Positions 50,564 to 60,000 of a stretch of DNA of 64,000 nt are shown piece after piece. This DNA is from JAZLFH01 sp045615705. GTDB lineage: Bacteria > Bacillota > Clostridia > UMGS1883. The stretch is from the NCBI GenBank assembly GCA_045615705.1, contig JAZLFH010000017.1, positions 10,808 to 74,807 on the forward strand, read 5' to 3'. A program made the position numbers and the translations under genes. The notes below the pieces were generated by a model. The model saw only the letters and a program-made list of their open reading frames with translations. It was not told the DNA's origin and searched no databases. The first letter of the stretch is position 1. Every line of letters begins with the position of its first letter.

Positions 50564-51730
50564 TCATGCATACATTTTATCTATTTTAATTACCGCAAAA
50601 TAAGTTTGATTTATTTTTAAAATCTCTTTTTTTACCTGACTTAACACATCGTTGTTTTTCATTTTGCAATCAAACGGAATAACAATATCAAAAATAAGAT
50701 TGGTGTGTGTAGGTCCGGGTACCATTCTGAAATCATGAATAGACATTCGGTCGTCCATCTCTTTTACGATTTTAGAAACTTTTTGTCTTAAATCAAAAAC
50801 AAGTTCATTTTTGTCGTCAATCGGGTCCATGTGAATTACCGCTTCGCAGTTAAACTTTTTGCACAATTCAACTTCTATGTTGTCTATCATATCATGCATT
50901 TTAAAAACATCTTCACTTGCACTTACTTCTGCATGAAGCGACATCATAACTCTTCCCGGTCCGTAGTCATGTACTACAAGATCGTGAATGCCCTTTACTC
51001 CTTCGTGTGCCATAACCGTTTTTTCTATATCCGATACAAATTCCTTTGAAGGCATTTGTCCAAGGAGTGGTGCTATTGTATCTTTTGCCGAATTAAACCC
51101 TGCAATAAGTATCATAACAGACACAACTACACCGCAGTATCCGTCTATGTTAAGTGATGTATATTTTGAAACTAAAATTGCCGCAAGCGTAGCCCCGGTT
51201 GCAATACAATCGCTGAAACTGTCTGTTGCCGTTGCTTTCATAGCGTTTGAATTTATCTTTTTCCCTATTGAATTATTATAAAATGCCATATAAAACTTAA
51301 CAAATATCGAGGCAATAATTATTACTATTGCAACAGCATTTGCCTCAATATCGGACGGAGAAAATATTTTTGAAACGGACTCTTTAAAAAGTTCAAATCC
51401 AACCGTTACTATAATGATTGATACAATAAGTGCCGAAATGTATTCCATTCTGCCATGCCCAAACGGATGGTCCTCATCTGCCTGACGGTTTGACATTTTA
51501 AACCCTAAAAGTGTAACAACCGATGAGCCTGCATCGGAAAGGTTATTAAAAGCATCTGCCGTAACCGAAACCGAACCGCTGAGAAGCCCTGCAAAAAGTT
51601 TTATTGCAAACAGAAATACATTAAAAATTATTCCTACAATTCCGCACAAAAATCCGTATGCGGTTCTGACTCTTTGTGATGCAACATCTTCTCTGTCCTT
51701 TATGAAAATTTTAGCAAGCAAAGTTACCAT
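50564..51730 (-). CDS. Cation diffusion facilitator (CDF) transporter
   Basis: This is a 388-residue six-helix antiporter. Its transmembrane metal-site motifs are VTADAFNNLSDAGSSVV in helix 2 and ATATDSFSDCIATGATL in helix 5, giving two D-type ligand clusters. A long cytoplasmic C-terminal domain follows (about 215-388). Family members export Zn2+, Mn2+, Fe2+ or Co2+. The D-D type sites here (DAFNN, DSFSD) are more common in Mn- or Fe-type CDFs than in Zn-type ones with His, but this is weak. The start at 51730 has GGAGG 8 nt upstream. Confidence 0.9.
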   Translation of the reverse strand: MVTLLAKIFIKDREDVASQRVRTAYGFLCGIVGIIFNVFLFAIKLFAGLLSGSVSVTADAFNNLSDAGSSVVTLLGFKMSNRQADEDHPFGHGRMEYISALIVSIIIVTVGFELFKESVSKIFSPSDIEANAVAIVIIIASIFVKFYMAFYNNSIGKKINSNAMKATATDSFSDCIATGATLAAILVSKYTSLNIDGYCGVVVSVMILIAGFNSAKDTIAPLLGQMPSKEFVSDIEKTVMAHEGVKGIHDLVVHDYGPGRVMMSLHAEVSASEDVFKMHDMIDNIEVELCKKFNCEAVIHMDPIDDKNELVFDLRQKVSKIVKEMDDRMSIHDFRMVPGPTHTNLIFDIVIPFDCKMKNNDVLSQVKKEILKINQTYFAVIKIDKMYA

Positions 51731-51750
51731 ATTTATTCCTCCAATGCTTA

Positions 51751-51779
51751 ATTTTACCACAGTGTTAACTTTTTTTCAA
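51751..51779 (-). promoter_or_regulatory. SigA promoter of the CDF-metG-tatD operon
   Basis: TTGAAA, a 17-nt spacer and TAAAAT on the minus strand, about 20 nt upstream of the CDF start. No T-box or other riboswitch is seen. Confidence 0.55.
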
Positions 51780-51823
51780 GTAGTAACAAAAAAATATGAC
51801 TTTCTAATACTTATTATATAAAA

Positions 51824-51850
51824 AAATAGAGTCGGCATTGCCGAATCCAT
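51824..51850 (-). terminator. Terminator after the ger operon
   Basis: TCGGC-AAT-GCCGA stem with two more outer pairs, then a T-rich run on the minus strand, about 70 nt after the 61-aa ORF. The stem is short. Confidence 0.6.
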
Positions 51851-51916
51851 TAAAAAGTTTTGTATTCTTTAAAATATTTAAATATAAGTTTTTATTGTCG
51901 CAAAAAATAACAACTG

Positions 51917-52102
51917 CTATGAAATGAGGTATAAAAAATATATTAAGGCCGAAATCATACACAAAAATATTACCGCCAAAAAGCCTAAGGTATTTTTTGT
52001 TTTTTTCAGGTAAATTGAGTAAGAAAATGTGCGTATCAAAATTAAAATCTCAACAAGCATCAATAAAAATTTTACTCCATTTATTGAAAAAGTCATCATC
52101 AT
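51917..52102 (-). CDS. 61-residue two-helix membrane protein in the ger operon
   Basis: This small hydrophobic protein has two membrane spans (about 10-30 and 38-59) joined by a short basic loop (YLKKTKN). Its ATG overlaps the gerC-type gene's TGA by 4 nt (ATGA), so it is the fourth gene of the germination operon. Small two-helix proteins (GerD/GerQ-unrelated, sometimes called gerE- or 2TM-type) have been noted beside ger operons in other spore formers. I cannot name the family. The short coupled overlap makes it likely to be real. Confidence 0.7.
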   Translation of the reverse strand: MMMTFSINGVKFLLMLVEILILIRTFSYSIYLKKTKNTLGFLAVIFLCMISALIYFLYLIS

Positions 52103-53292
52103 TCCTCCTGTATTGCGTTTGAATTTGTTATGCTGAGGTTAACATTAACATCAAATGAAGCATTTTTATATTTCTTTTCCCAATCGTACTTTTCCCAATC
52201 GTCTATGTTTAAAAAATTCTTTTCGGCATATTTGTAAAATCCGAAAATATCACTGTCAAACTCACTTTGGCTCCTTTTTACAAGTTTTTTTATTTCCTGC
52301 TCCGCTTTTTTTGAAAACATATCTTTAAACTTAGAATCGTTATCCGACTTTTCGTTTTTCTCTCCTGCCAATACATATTCTCCCTCTAAAAATATATTTG
52401 CATAAATTTTGGGTATATCGCTTTTTGTATCCACCTTTATTATAGGTCTTGATAATTGTTTAAGTTTTATTGTTGTGTTTTTTTGTTTTTCATCATCATA
52501 GAGTGAAAAATAATCCTCGGAATAACTGAATCTTAAAATCCTGAAAAATGTTTCTTCGGTTTCATTAAGGACTCCTTTCATCTGTCCTTTTTTAAATACC
52601 GAAAGCCCCAAAAATTCCGCTCTGTCCTTTGATTTTCTCGGTGTATCTCCCGCTTCTGTTTTTGAAGAAAAGTCATCTTCTTTGCCTTCGTTTTTTATTT
52701 CATTATCATTTATGGCACCATATAACATAACAGGGCTTGCGTGTAAACTTTCGTATGCAAAAAATCCGCTTGAAAGCGTAGTTTCTTTGGAATATCTGTC
52801 ATCATCTCTTGAAAACAGAAGTTCAAAATACTTTTCTGCATAAGGTTCACCGGGGGGCTTTACATTCTTTAAAAATTCGCTCGGTTTATCCTTTGAAACG
52901 CACATATATGTGCTTGGTCGAAGTTCTCGGTCTTGTCCGAAAGTTATCAAAAAATCATCTATGCCCTCTTTTGCGATTTCCTCTGAAAAAAGTATCAATT
53001 TAGTATGCGAAAGGTCAATTCTCTTACTTTTAAATCCGGAAAGGTATTTTATTGCGGTAAAAAGATTTTCCGCCTCAATGTATGAACATTCACTTTTGTC
53101 TTCTTTTTCTTCTTTGTCACTATCCTCTTTATCAGTTTCTTCCTTATCTGAAAACATAAATGTAAATCCGTATATTCCGTTTTCACATTTTTCAACACCT
53201 AACGCTACAAGATATGCTTTGTTTTCAACATCCGTAAGCACTCCGCATCCCGAAAGAAAAAGTATCATTAAAATTGCAATTATGTTTTTCAT
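52099..53292 (-). CDS. Ger(x)C-family spore germination lipoprotein
   Basis: This is the C subunit of a GerA-type nutrient receptor, a lipoprotein on the outer face of the spore inner membrane. The 397-residue protein has a lipobox (LSGC, Cys16), so Lgt should act on it. It shows the family opening (DVENKAYLVALGVEK) and the middle AEEIAKEGIDDFL region. The stretch after about residue 45 (EETDKEDSDKEEKEDK) and one after about 200 are charged and low in complexity. The ATG overlaps the permease gene by 4 nt. It is the third gene of the ger operon. Confidence 0.9.
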   Translation of the reverse strand: MKNIIAILMILFLSGCGVLTDVENKAYLVALGVEKCENGIYGFTFMFSDKEETDKEDSDKEEKEDKSECSYIEAENLFTAIKYLSGFKSKRIDLSHTKLILFSEEIAKEGIDDFLITFGQDRELRPSTYMCVSKDKPSEFLKNVKPPGEPYAEKYFELLFSRDDDRYSKETTLSSGFFAYESLHASPVMLYGAINDNEIKNEGKEDDFSSKTEAGDTPRKSKDRAEFLGLSVFKKGQMKGVLNETEETFFRILRFSYSEDYFSLYDDEKQKNTTIKLKQLSRPIIKVDTKSDIPKIYANIFLEGEYVLAGEKNEKSDNDSKFKDMFSKKAEQEIKKLVKRSQSEFDSDIFGFYKYAEKNFLNIDDWEKYDWEKKYKNASFDVNVNLSITNSNAIQEE

Positions 53293-54386
53293 TTTATTTT
53301 TCTCCTTGCAAAAAGCAGTACAATAAATGGGAAAATCGGGTAAAAAATCGCTCCGTATCTGAAAAACACCTCAAAGAATATGCTCAAATGTCTGTCGCTC
53401 ATGGGAAGTATCGAAAACAGGTACACGCTAAATGCCAAAATCGGGACTATTGGTCTTAAAGAATTTAACTTAAATGTCCTTTTTAGTGTGTATGCGGAAA
53501 AGAATAAGACACCACTTAGGTATATTTGAACAGACAGACCGGAAATGAAAATTACAAGCGGGTCAAGTCTTTGCCAAAACACTCCCGATTTTATAAGCCG
53601 AGTAAGTTCGTATATCGGCTGTGCAATTTTTGCGGTTATGGGGTACGGAATTACAAGACAATATGACAATGACCAAATTGCAGTAAGCATTCCGCTGAGT
53701 AAAATTGCATTTTTACCTATGCTTTGAAATGCTTTGAAATCTCTTAAAAACGGCACCAACAAAAAAATAATCCCCACTTCTGCAAAAATGTTTGTGTTGA
53801 CTGCGGTAGTGGACAATACCTGTCTTATCCCTTTTCCTAAAATCGGGTAAAGATTTTTTATGTCGCAAAGTCGCCAAAGCATTATTACAATTATTGCCGT
53901 TGCAAAAAACGAAACGATTGAAATTATTACATTTGCCCTTCCTATACTCTCAATTCCCAAAAACGCACAAACAGTCATTGGAACAAGGAAAAACAAGGCT
54001 ATAAATTCTACTCTTCCGCTGCTTAGTGCGGTCATTTTTATTTCTCGTATCATGTTTTTTTCCACTGCCGTTGCCATAGAGATCAAAACGGTAAATATGA
54101 ATACTCCGCCTATTATTCTGCCTGCCTTATTGAATGCAATTTCAAGCAAATCAAAAATATCTTTCTCAAAAAAATTCTTGTATATGCTCGACAACATTAA
54201 AAAAATTGCGAGTGAGAGAAGTGTTTTCAGGATAATTACAAGCCAAACGGCATTTCCGCTTTGTTCTACCAAAAGTGTCGGCATAGAAAGAAAAAATTTT
54301 GTTATTACTGCCGCAGTTATTATAAGGATTCCTTCTGCTTTTCCTATCTCTTTAACTTTAATCACCTCATTTAACTTTTTCTCCAC
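53289..54386 (-). CDS. GerAB/YndE-type germination permease
   Basis: This is the B subunit of a GerA-type receptor: a 365-residue APC-superfamily protein with about ten membrane helices, thought to bind the germinant. It lies between the A-type gene (16-nt overlap) and the C-type gene (4-nt overlap). The GTG start at 54386 is not well supported by an SD. The next in-frame GTG (54365) is no better, so the true start may be a few codons away. The germinant cannot be predicted from sequence. Confidence 0.88.
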   Translation of the reverse strand: MEKKLNEVIKVKEIGKAEGILIITAAVITKFFLSMPTLLVEQSGNAVWLVIILKTLLSLAIFLMLSSIYKNFFEKDIFDLLEIAFNKAGRIIGGVFIFTVLISMATAVEKNMIREIKMTALSSGRVEFIALFFLVPMTVCAFLGIESIGRANVIISIVSFFATAIIVIMLWRLCDIKNLYPILGKGIRQVLSTTAVNTNIFAEVGIIFLLVPFLRDFKAFQSIGKNAILLSGMLTAIWSLSYCLVIPYPITAKIAQPIYELTRLIKSGVFWQRLDPLVIFISGLSVQIYLSGVLFFSAYTLKRTFKLNSLRPIVPILAFSVYLFSILPMSDRHLSIFFEVFFRYGAIFYPIFPFIVLLFARRKIK

Positions 54387-55942
54387 TTTTCCGAAATATC
54401 AGGTTGTGCTTTTTCTCTCTTAGTATTTAAAAAGTCAGGTCTGTACTCTCTTTTCCATATTGGAGGTATAAAACCGGTATGAAGCATTGCTCTTTTTGAA
54501 ACCGGTGCAATCGGTGATAACATAGGAACGCCCATAGATTTAACACTTGACCATACCGCAAGATGCATTATCATACCCGCAGTAATCCCCAAAAAACCTC
54601 CTAATGCACCTAAAAATATATACATAAATTTAAGAACTCGTGCGGAAAGTGAAATGTAATAATTAGGTGTAGCAAGACTTCCTATTGCCGAAAACGATAC
54701 TATTATTATCATTATCGGACTTACGATTTTTGCTTCTACCGCCGCTTGACCCAATATAAGTGCTCCGACAATACTCAACGGTGATGAAATTGTTCCGGGC
54801 ACTCTGTTTCCCGCCTCACGAACAATTTCAAGTGATATTTCCATAAGTAAAAGTTCCAAAAATGCAGGAAACGGCACTTTTTCTCTTGCCGAAATTATGG
54901 ACATCAAAAGGTCTGTCGGTATTATTTCTTGATGAAAATTGATTACTGCGATATATAATCCTGAAATCAAAAGCGAAAAAAAGTACGCAAAAAGTCTTAC
55001 AAAATGAATCATGGCAACATACGGAAATCTTAAATATCTGTCGTCTGCCGGTTCATTTAGTTCAAAAACCGTTATCGGTGAAATTATTGCATATGGCGAA
55101 CCGTCAACAAGTATTGCACACCTTCCCTCGCATATTGCCCTTGCCGTTCTGTCGGGACGCTCGGTGGAAAGGAATTGCGGTATTGTGAGGAAACTTTTAT
55201 CTTCGATAAATTGTTCCACTTCCGCACTCGAAAACACATAATCCGTTGAAATATTTTCAAGCCGCATTTTTGCTTCCTCAATCATTGAGTCCGATGCTAC
55301 CGATTCCAAATAACAAACGGCACACGATGTGTGGCTCAAAGTTCCTACTTCTACCTCTTCAATTACAAAATCTCTGTTTTTAATGAGTCGTCGTAAAAGA
55401 GAAGTATTTGCGTTTATCATTTCCGAAAATGCGTCTGACGGTCCTCTTAGGACTATTTCGTTTTTTGCTTCTTCTATTCCTCTGTGTTCCCAACCCTTCA
55501 TATCTATTATTACAGCATCTTTCATGCCTTCCGCCAAAAGAACGCAAGAGCCGTAATTTAGTTTTGTAAGTATTTCGTCAATCGAATTTGAAAAGTCCAT
55601 TTCCCCTTCCGGAACCGAATTTTTTATAAAATCTCCTATTTTGCTCTTGCCGTCAAACAACATAATAGGCTTGAAAACAAAATCGCAAAGGTCGGTTCTG
55701 TCTACCATTCCGTCAATAAAAAACACACTGCATTTTTCTCCGCCTTTTGACTTGAACTCTCTTACTCGGCTGTCCCGGTTTTTATCAAAACGCATCATTT
55801 CTCTTATCAGTGCCACATCTTTTTTATATCTTCCCGAAAGGTATGTTTCTTCGTGTTTTTTTACTTTTTGTCCGCTGTCGGTAAGTGAAAAATCATGTTC
55901 TTTTTCCGGAAGTTTATATATAAATAAATCTTTAACTGCCAT
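54371..55942 (-). CDS. GerAA-type spore germination protein
   Basis: This is the A subunit of a GerA-type nutrient receptor, located in the spore inner membrane. The 523-residue protein has a soluble N-terminal region (about 1-285) and five or so membrane helices (about 290-480), then a short basic cytosolic tail. Family stretches include VLLAEGMKDAVIIDMKGWEHRG and GRCAILVDGSPYAIISP. It is the first gene of an A-B-C receptor operon, the usual order. The start at 55942 has GGGGG 6 nt upstream. Expression would normally be under the forespore sigma-G factor, but I found no convincing sigma-G promoter. Confidence 0.9.
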   Translation of the reverse strand: MAVKDLFIYKLPEKEHDFSLTDSGQKVKKHEETYLSGRYKKDVALIREMMRFDKNRDSRVREFKSKGGEKCSVFFIDGMVDRTDLCDFVFKPIMLFDGKSKIGDFIKNSVPEGEMDFSNSIDEILTKLNYGSCVLLAEGMKDAVIIDMKGWEHRGIEEAKNEIVLRGPSDAFSEMINANTSLLRRLIKNRDFVIEEVEVGTLSHTSCAVCYLESVASDSMIEEAKMRLENISTDYVFSSAEVEQFIEDKSFLTIPQFLSTERPDRTARAICEGRCAILVDGSPYAIISPITVFELNEPADDRYLRFPYVAMIHFVRLFAYFFSLLISGLYIAVINFHQEIIPTDLLMSIISAREKVPFPAFLELLLMEISLEIVREAGNRVPGTISSPLSIVGALILGQAAVEAKIVSPIMIIIVSFSAIGSLATPNYYISLSARVLKFMYIFLGALGGFLGITAGMIMHLAVWSSVKSMGVPMLSPIAPVSKRAMLHTGFIPPIWKREYRPDFLNTKREKAQPDISEKWRKS

Positions 55943-56036
55943 ATTTATCCCCCAATCATTTTCATCTTTCCCGTTTAAATATTTAATATACATGGGCTGT
56001 AAAAAAGCATACCGATTGTATAAAGAGAGAAAAAAA

Positions 56037-56069
56037 CATTAGTTTAATTATTTAAGTAAAAAACTAATG
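56037..56069 (-). terminator. Second hairpin with T-run inside the element
   Basis: CATTAGTTT/AAACTAATG (9 bp, 15-nt loop), followed by seven Ts on the minus strand. It may back up the ftsY terminator or belong to the element. Confidence 0.6.
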
Positions 56070-56085
56070 CTTTACATCAAAAAAA

Positions 56086-56113
56086 GAGATGTAAAAACAG
56101 TTTTTTACATCTC
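56086..56113 (-). terminator. ftsY terminator (GATGTAAAA-type stem)
   Basis: GAGATGTAAAAA/TTTTTACATCTC is a perfect 12-bp stem with a 4-nt loop, then seven Ts on the minus strand. It forms one end of the MITE-like element. Confidence 0.85.
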
Positions 56114-56127
56114 CATATACATATTAA

Positions 56128-57048
56128 TTAAAAATTAAAGAGTGCATCACAAAAATCTTGTGCGTCAAATTCTTGAAGGTCTTCTATTCCCTCTCCTACT
56201 CCGATAAACTTTACGGGAACCGAAAGTTTCTTCATTATGTTTACAACCATTCCGCCCTTAGCCGTACCGTCTAACTTCGTTAAAACAATTCCCGTAAGCG
56301 AAGCAGCTTTATCAAATTCTTCCGCTTGTGCGATTGCATTTTGCCCTGTTGTTGCATCCAAAACCAACAGTACCTCTCTTGATGCCCCGGGAAGTTCTCT
56401 TTCGATAACACGGTAAATCTTTTTAAGTTCTTCCATGAGGTTTTTCTTGTTGTGAAGTCTGCCTGCCGTATCGCAGATTAATATATCTGTTTTTTTGCTC
56501 TTTGCCGAAGCACACGCATCAAAAACCACCGCCGCAGGGTCTGCCCCCTCGTTTAGTCTTACAATAGGCACATCATTTCTTTTTGCCCATATTTCAAGTT
56601 GGTCAGATGCTGCTGCTCTGAATGTATCCGCCGCCGCAAGCATAACACTTTTTCCTTCTTTTTTGTAGCGTGATGTGAGTTTTCCTATTGTTGTTGTTTT
56701 TCCCACACCATTTACCCCGATTAAAAGAATAACCGAAGGGCTTGTGTCAAGGTGCATTTTACTGTCGCCGTTTAAGTAACCTCTTACTATATCTTTTATT
56801 TCAACTTTTAATTCTTCGGAGTCTGTTAATCTTTTTTCTTTGACTCTTTCTTTCAGTTCGTCAATAATCTCCATCGTTGTCATTGCACCGATGTCGCCTT
56901 CAATAAGTGCTTCTTCAAGTTCGTCAAAAAGTTCATCATCAATTTTTTTAAAAAGTTTTAATGTATTTTCGACCTTTTGCGATATATTATCTCTCGTCTT
57001 TTCCATTGAATCTTTAAGACGCGAAAAAAAGCCTCTTTTTTCTTCCAT
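56128..57048 (-). CDS. ftsY: Signal recognition particle receptor FtsY
   Basis: FtsY docks SRP-ribosome complexes at the membrane through GTP-dependent pairing with Ffh. The 306-residue protein has a short N-terminal region and the NG domain: G1 GVNGVGKTTTIGKLT, ADTFRAAASDQLE, DTAGRLHNKKNLMEEL, TKLDGTAKGG and GVGEGIEDLQ. It lacks the long acidic A domain of E. coli, as is usual in Firmicutes. The ATG shares one base with the smc stop (TAATG). The smc-ftsY pair is conserved in Firmicutes. Confidence 0.97.
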   Translation of the reverse strand: MEEKRGFFSRLKDSMEKTRDNISQKVENTLKLFKKIDDELFDELEEALIEGDIGAMTTMEIIDELKERVKEKRLTDSEELKVEIKDIVRGYLNGDSKMHLDTSPSVILLIGVNGVGKTTTIGKLTSRYKKEGKSVMLAAADTFRAAASDQLEIWAKRNDVPIVRLNEGADPAAVVFDACASAKSKKTDILICDTAGRLHNKKNLMEELKKIYRVIERELPGASREVLLVLDATTGQNAIAQAEEFDKAASLTGIVLTKLDGTAKGGMVVNIMKKLSVPVKFIGVGEGIEDLQEFDAQDFCDALFNF

Positions 57049-60000
57049 TATGCTAACTTACCTACCTCACTTAATTTCATTGAAAGCAATTTGCTTACTC
57101 CTTTTTCTTGCATTGTTACACCGTAAAGCATCTCTGCCGCTTCCATTGTACCACGGCGGTGCGTTATTACTATAAACTGCGTTTGACTGTTATATTTTTT
57201 CATATAATCCGCAAAACGATACACATTTTCATCGTCAAGGGCAGATTCTATTTCATCCAATATCAAAAACGGTGCAGGCATTACTTTTAAAAATGCAAAC
57301 AAAAGTGCAATTGCGGTAAGTGCCCTTTCTCCTCCGGAAAGCAAAGTAATATTTTGCAGTTTCTTTCCCGGCGGCTGAATTTCTATTTCTATACCGCTTT
57401 CCAAAACATTATTCTCATCTGCAAGATAAACAGACGCACTTCCCCCTCCGAAAAGGTCGATAAATGCAGTTTTAAACTCTGAATTTATAATTGCAAATCG
57501 CTCTTTAAACTGTTGTTCCATAACCTTTGTCATATCCGAAATAAGTTTTAAAAGAGATGCCTTTGCTTCTTCCAAATCCTTTGTTTGCCCCGATAAAAAC
57601 TCGTAGCGTTCTTTTACCTCTTTGTATTCTTCAATAGCATCAACATTTACATTTCCGAGTTCTTTTATAGACCTCTTTAAATCCGCAATCTCTTTTTGTG
57701 CTTTTGAAAGTGTTATGTCGGTTTTGTACTCCAATGCTGTATTGTATGTAAGTTCATACTCGTCCCAAAGCCTGTTTGTGGCATTTTCAATATCGTAATC
57801 AATGCGGTTTTTCTTGCTTTCCAAACGAGTACATTCCTCTTGCAATAAAAGAAGTTTATCGTTAATTGTTTTATTCTCTTTTCTTACCTCTTCGAGTGCT
57901 TCTTCAAGATCTTTTCTTTCTTCTTGTGCCTTTGTTATTTGCTCCTTTACAGAGTCAATTTCTCTGTCTATTTCCTCTGTTGCATCACTTCTTGTGGATA
58001 AAAGAGCATTTATTGAATTTATTCTTTCCTTAATTGACTCATACTGTGCCTTTTTGACTTCGTTTTCTCTTTTTAAGTCTTTAATCCGTAACTCGCAATC
58101 TCTTTTTCTTGTTTCTTCAAGTGTTATACTGTTTTCCAAAGTATTTATATCTGTTCTTGCGGACAGAATTACAGAACTCATTTCATCTCTTTGTCTTATT
58201 ACGGAAAGAATTTCTTCCTGTTTGGTTTTTTCTTGTATTTTTGTCTTTTCTTTTTCATCTCGTGCAGACAGTTCGTCCTTTTTAAGCGTTTCGGTCAATG
58301 TGTCCGCATCGGTAATCTGTCTGTACAAATCTTCTTTTTCATTTGCGAATCTTTTTTCTCGACCTTCGGCATCTTCCAATAAATGTTCTTTAAGGCTTAT
58401 GTCTGCACTTATATGCACAAGTTCCGACTCTTTATTTGAGAGTTCTTCTCTTTTTCTTTCTTCTTCGCCTCGGCGAAGCGAAAGTTTTTTGGAAAGCGAA
58501 TATATCTCCTCTTCCGTTTTGTCAGCCTTCTTTAAAAATTCGGTCGCATCTTTTTTAAGTTCGGCTATCTCTTCTTTTCTTCCCAAAAGTGCCTGAGATT
58601 TATTCTGACTTCCGCCGGTGATTGAACCTCCGGGTTGCAATATTTCACCGCTCAAAGTAACGATTTTAAATCTGTACTTATACTTTTTTGCAAGTGAAAT
58701 TGCACTTTTTAAATCCTCGCAAATTACCGTTCTTCCCAAAAGTGCCTCAATTGCATTATCCAAAAATGCTTCACGCTCAACCACATCGGATGCAATGCAA
58801 AGCACTCCGTCATTTCCCAAAACTTCTTTTTCTATGTCAAGTCTTCTTTTTTCCTGAGCGGATAGCACCAAAAAGGTTACCCTGCCGAGGGAATTTTCTT
58901 TTAAATACTCAATCGCTTTTTTGGCGTCATTTTCTTCATTGACAACGATATTTTGCATGGTATTCCCGAGTGCCGACTCTATCGCCGATACATATTTTTT
59001 CTCAACATTGATAAGTGAAGAAAGTGTACCCGAAAATTCGCCATGATACTCTTTGTTTTTCTTTGCTTTTATAAGTTCTCTTACGCCTCGTGCATAGCCT
59101 TCAAGTGAATTTTCCATTTCAATGAGCATATTCGCTTTGGAATTTTTCTCTCCCGCTTTTGCACTGAGTTTATTATATTCTTCTTTTAACTCGTCCACTC
59201 TTTTTGAGGTCTTAATTACTTCCTGTCCTATATCAAACAGTTCTTTTTTATACTTGTCCGCTTCTTCTTTTAAAGCATTCTCACGCTCTTTCATAAAAAG
59301 AAGTTCGCCGGCAAGTTTTTCTTTTGTGGAAGTTGCTTCTTCAATATCCGTTTCGATTGATAATTTTCGGTTTTCGATATTACTCAAAATAAGCTGAACA
59401 CTTTCGGACTTGCTTTTTGCCTCGCTTTCTTTTTTCTCAATATCCGAAAGCAATACCCTTATTTCTTCAAGTTCTCGGTTCTTATTTGAAAGAATTACTG
59501 AGATTTCGTCAGTTTGTTTATTTCTTTCTTCAAGGTATTTTTCCGCCGTTGCCTTTTTTTCTTCCAAATCCGAAATGCGTTTTTGGATTTCTGCCTCTTG
59601 CAGAATTTCCGCTTCCCTTTTCTTATCAAATCCTTCAAAATCAAGTTTTAAAAGTTTTAAATTGCTCTCTAAATTTGAAATATCGTTTTGTGCGAGCATA
59701 AGTTCGCCCGAAACGGAAACCTTTTTTGTTTCAAGTTCGCTTTTTCTGCCGTGCAACTCTTCAATTTCGCTATCCTTTTGGCGGACGGCATCATACGCCT
59801 CTTTATTTTTCTCATCAAGGGAGTCAAACTCGTTTTTTGCATTGGCAAATTCATCTTTTGCACTTGTAAGAAGTTTTTCATTCTCAAAAGAAGCAATTCT
59901 TTTTGCATCAATCACCGCAAGGAGTGTGCTGACCTCTGTTTTTCTTAAAGCATCACGGTACGAAAGGTACATTTTTGCTTTTTCGCTTTGTACCCTGAGA

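Larger units (their letters stand above)
55994..56114. mobile_element. 121-bp MITE-like element with 8-bp target duplication
   Basis: The element starts GGGCTGTAAAAAA, and its other end read on the minus strand starts GGAGATGTAAAAAA. It is flanked on both sides by the perfect 8-bp direct repeat ATATACAT (55986-55993 and 56115-56122). Its first ~40 bases match the element at 12496. It contains two terminator-like hairpins and no ORF. It sits between ftsY and gerA. Its transposase is not in this window. Confidence 0.6.

Noticed and set aside
51731..51916. T-box leader for the metG operon
   Set aside because: The gap is short, without the T-box sequence or specifier stem; the transcript seems to start about 20 nt before the CDF gene.
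55943..55993. Sigma-G promoter for the ger operon
   Set aside because: GTATG and CATGTA occur, but only 13 nt apart, too short for the sigma-G spacing.
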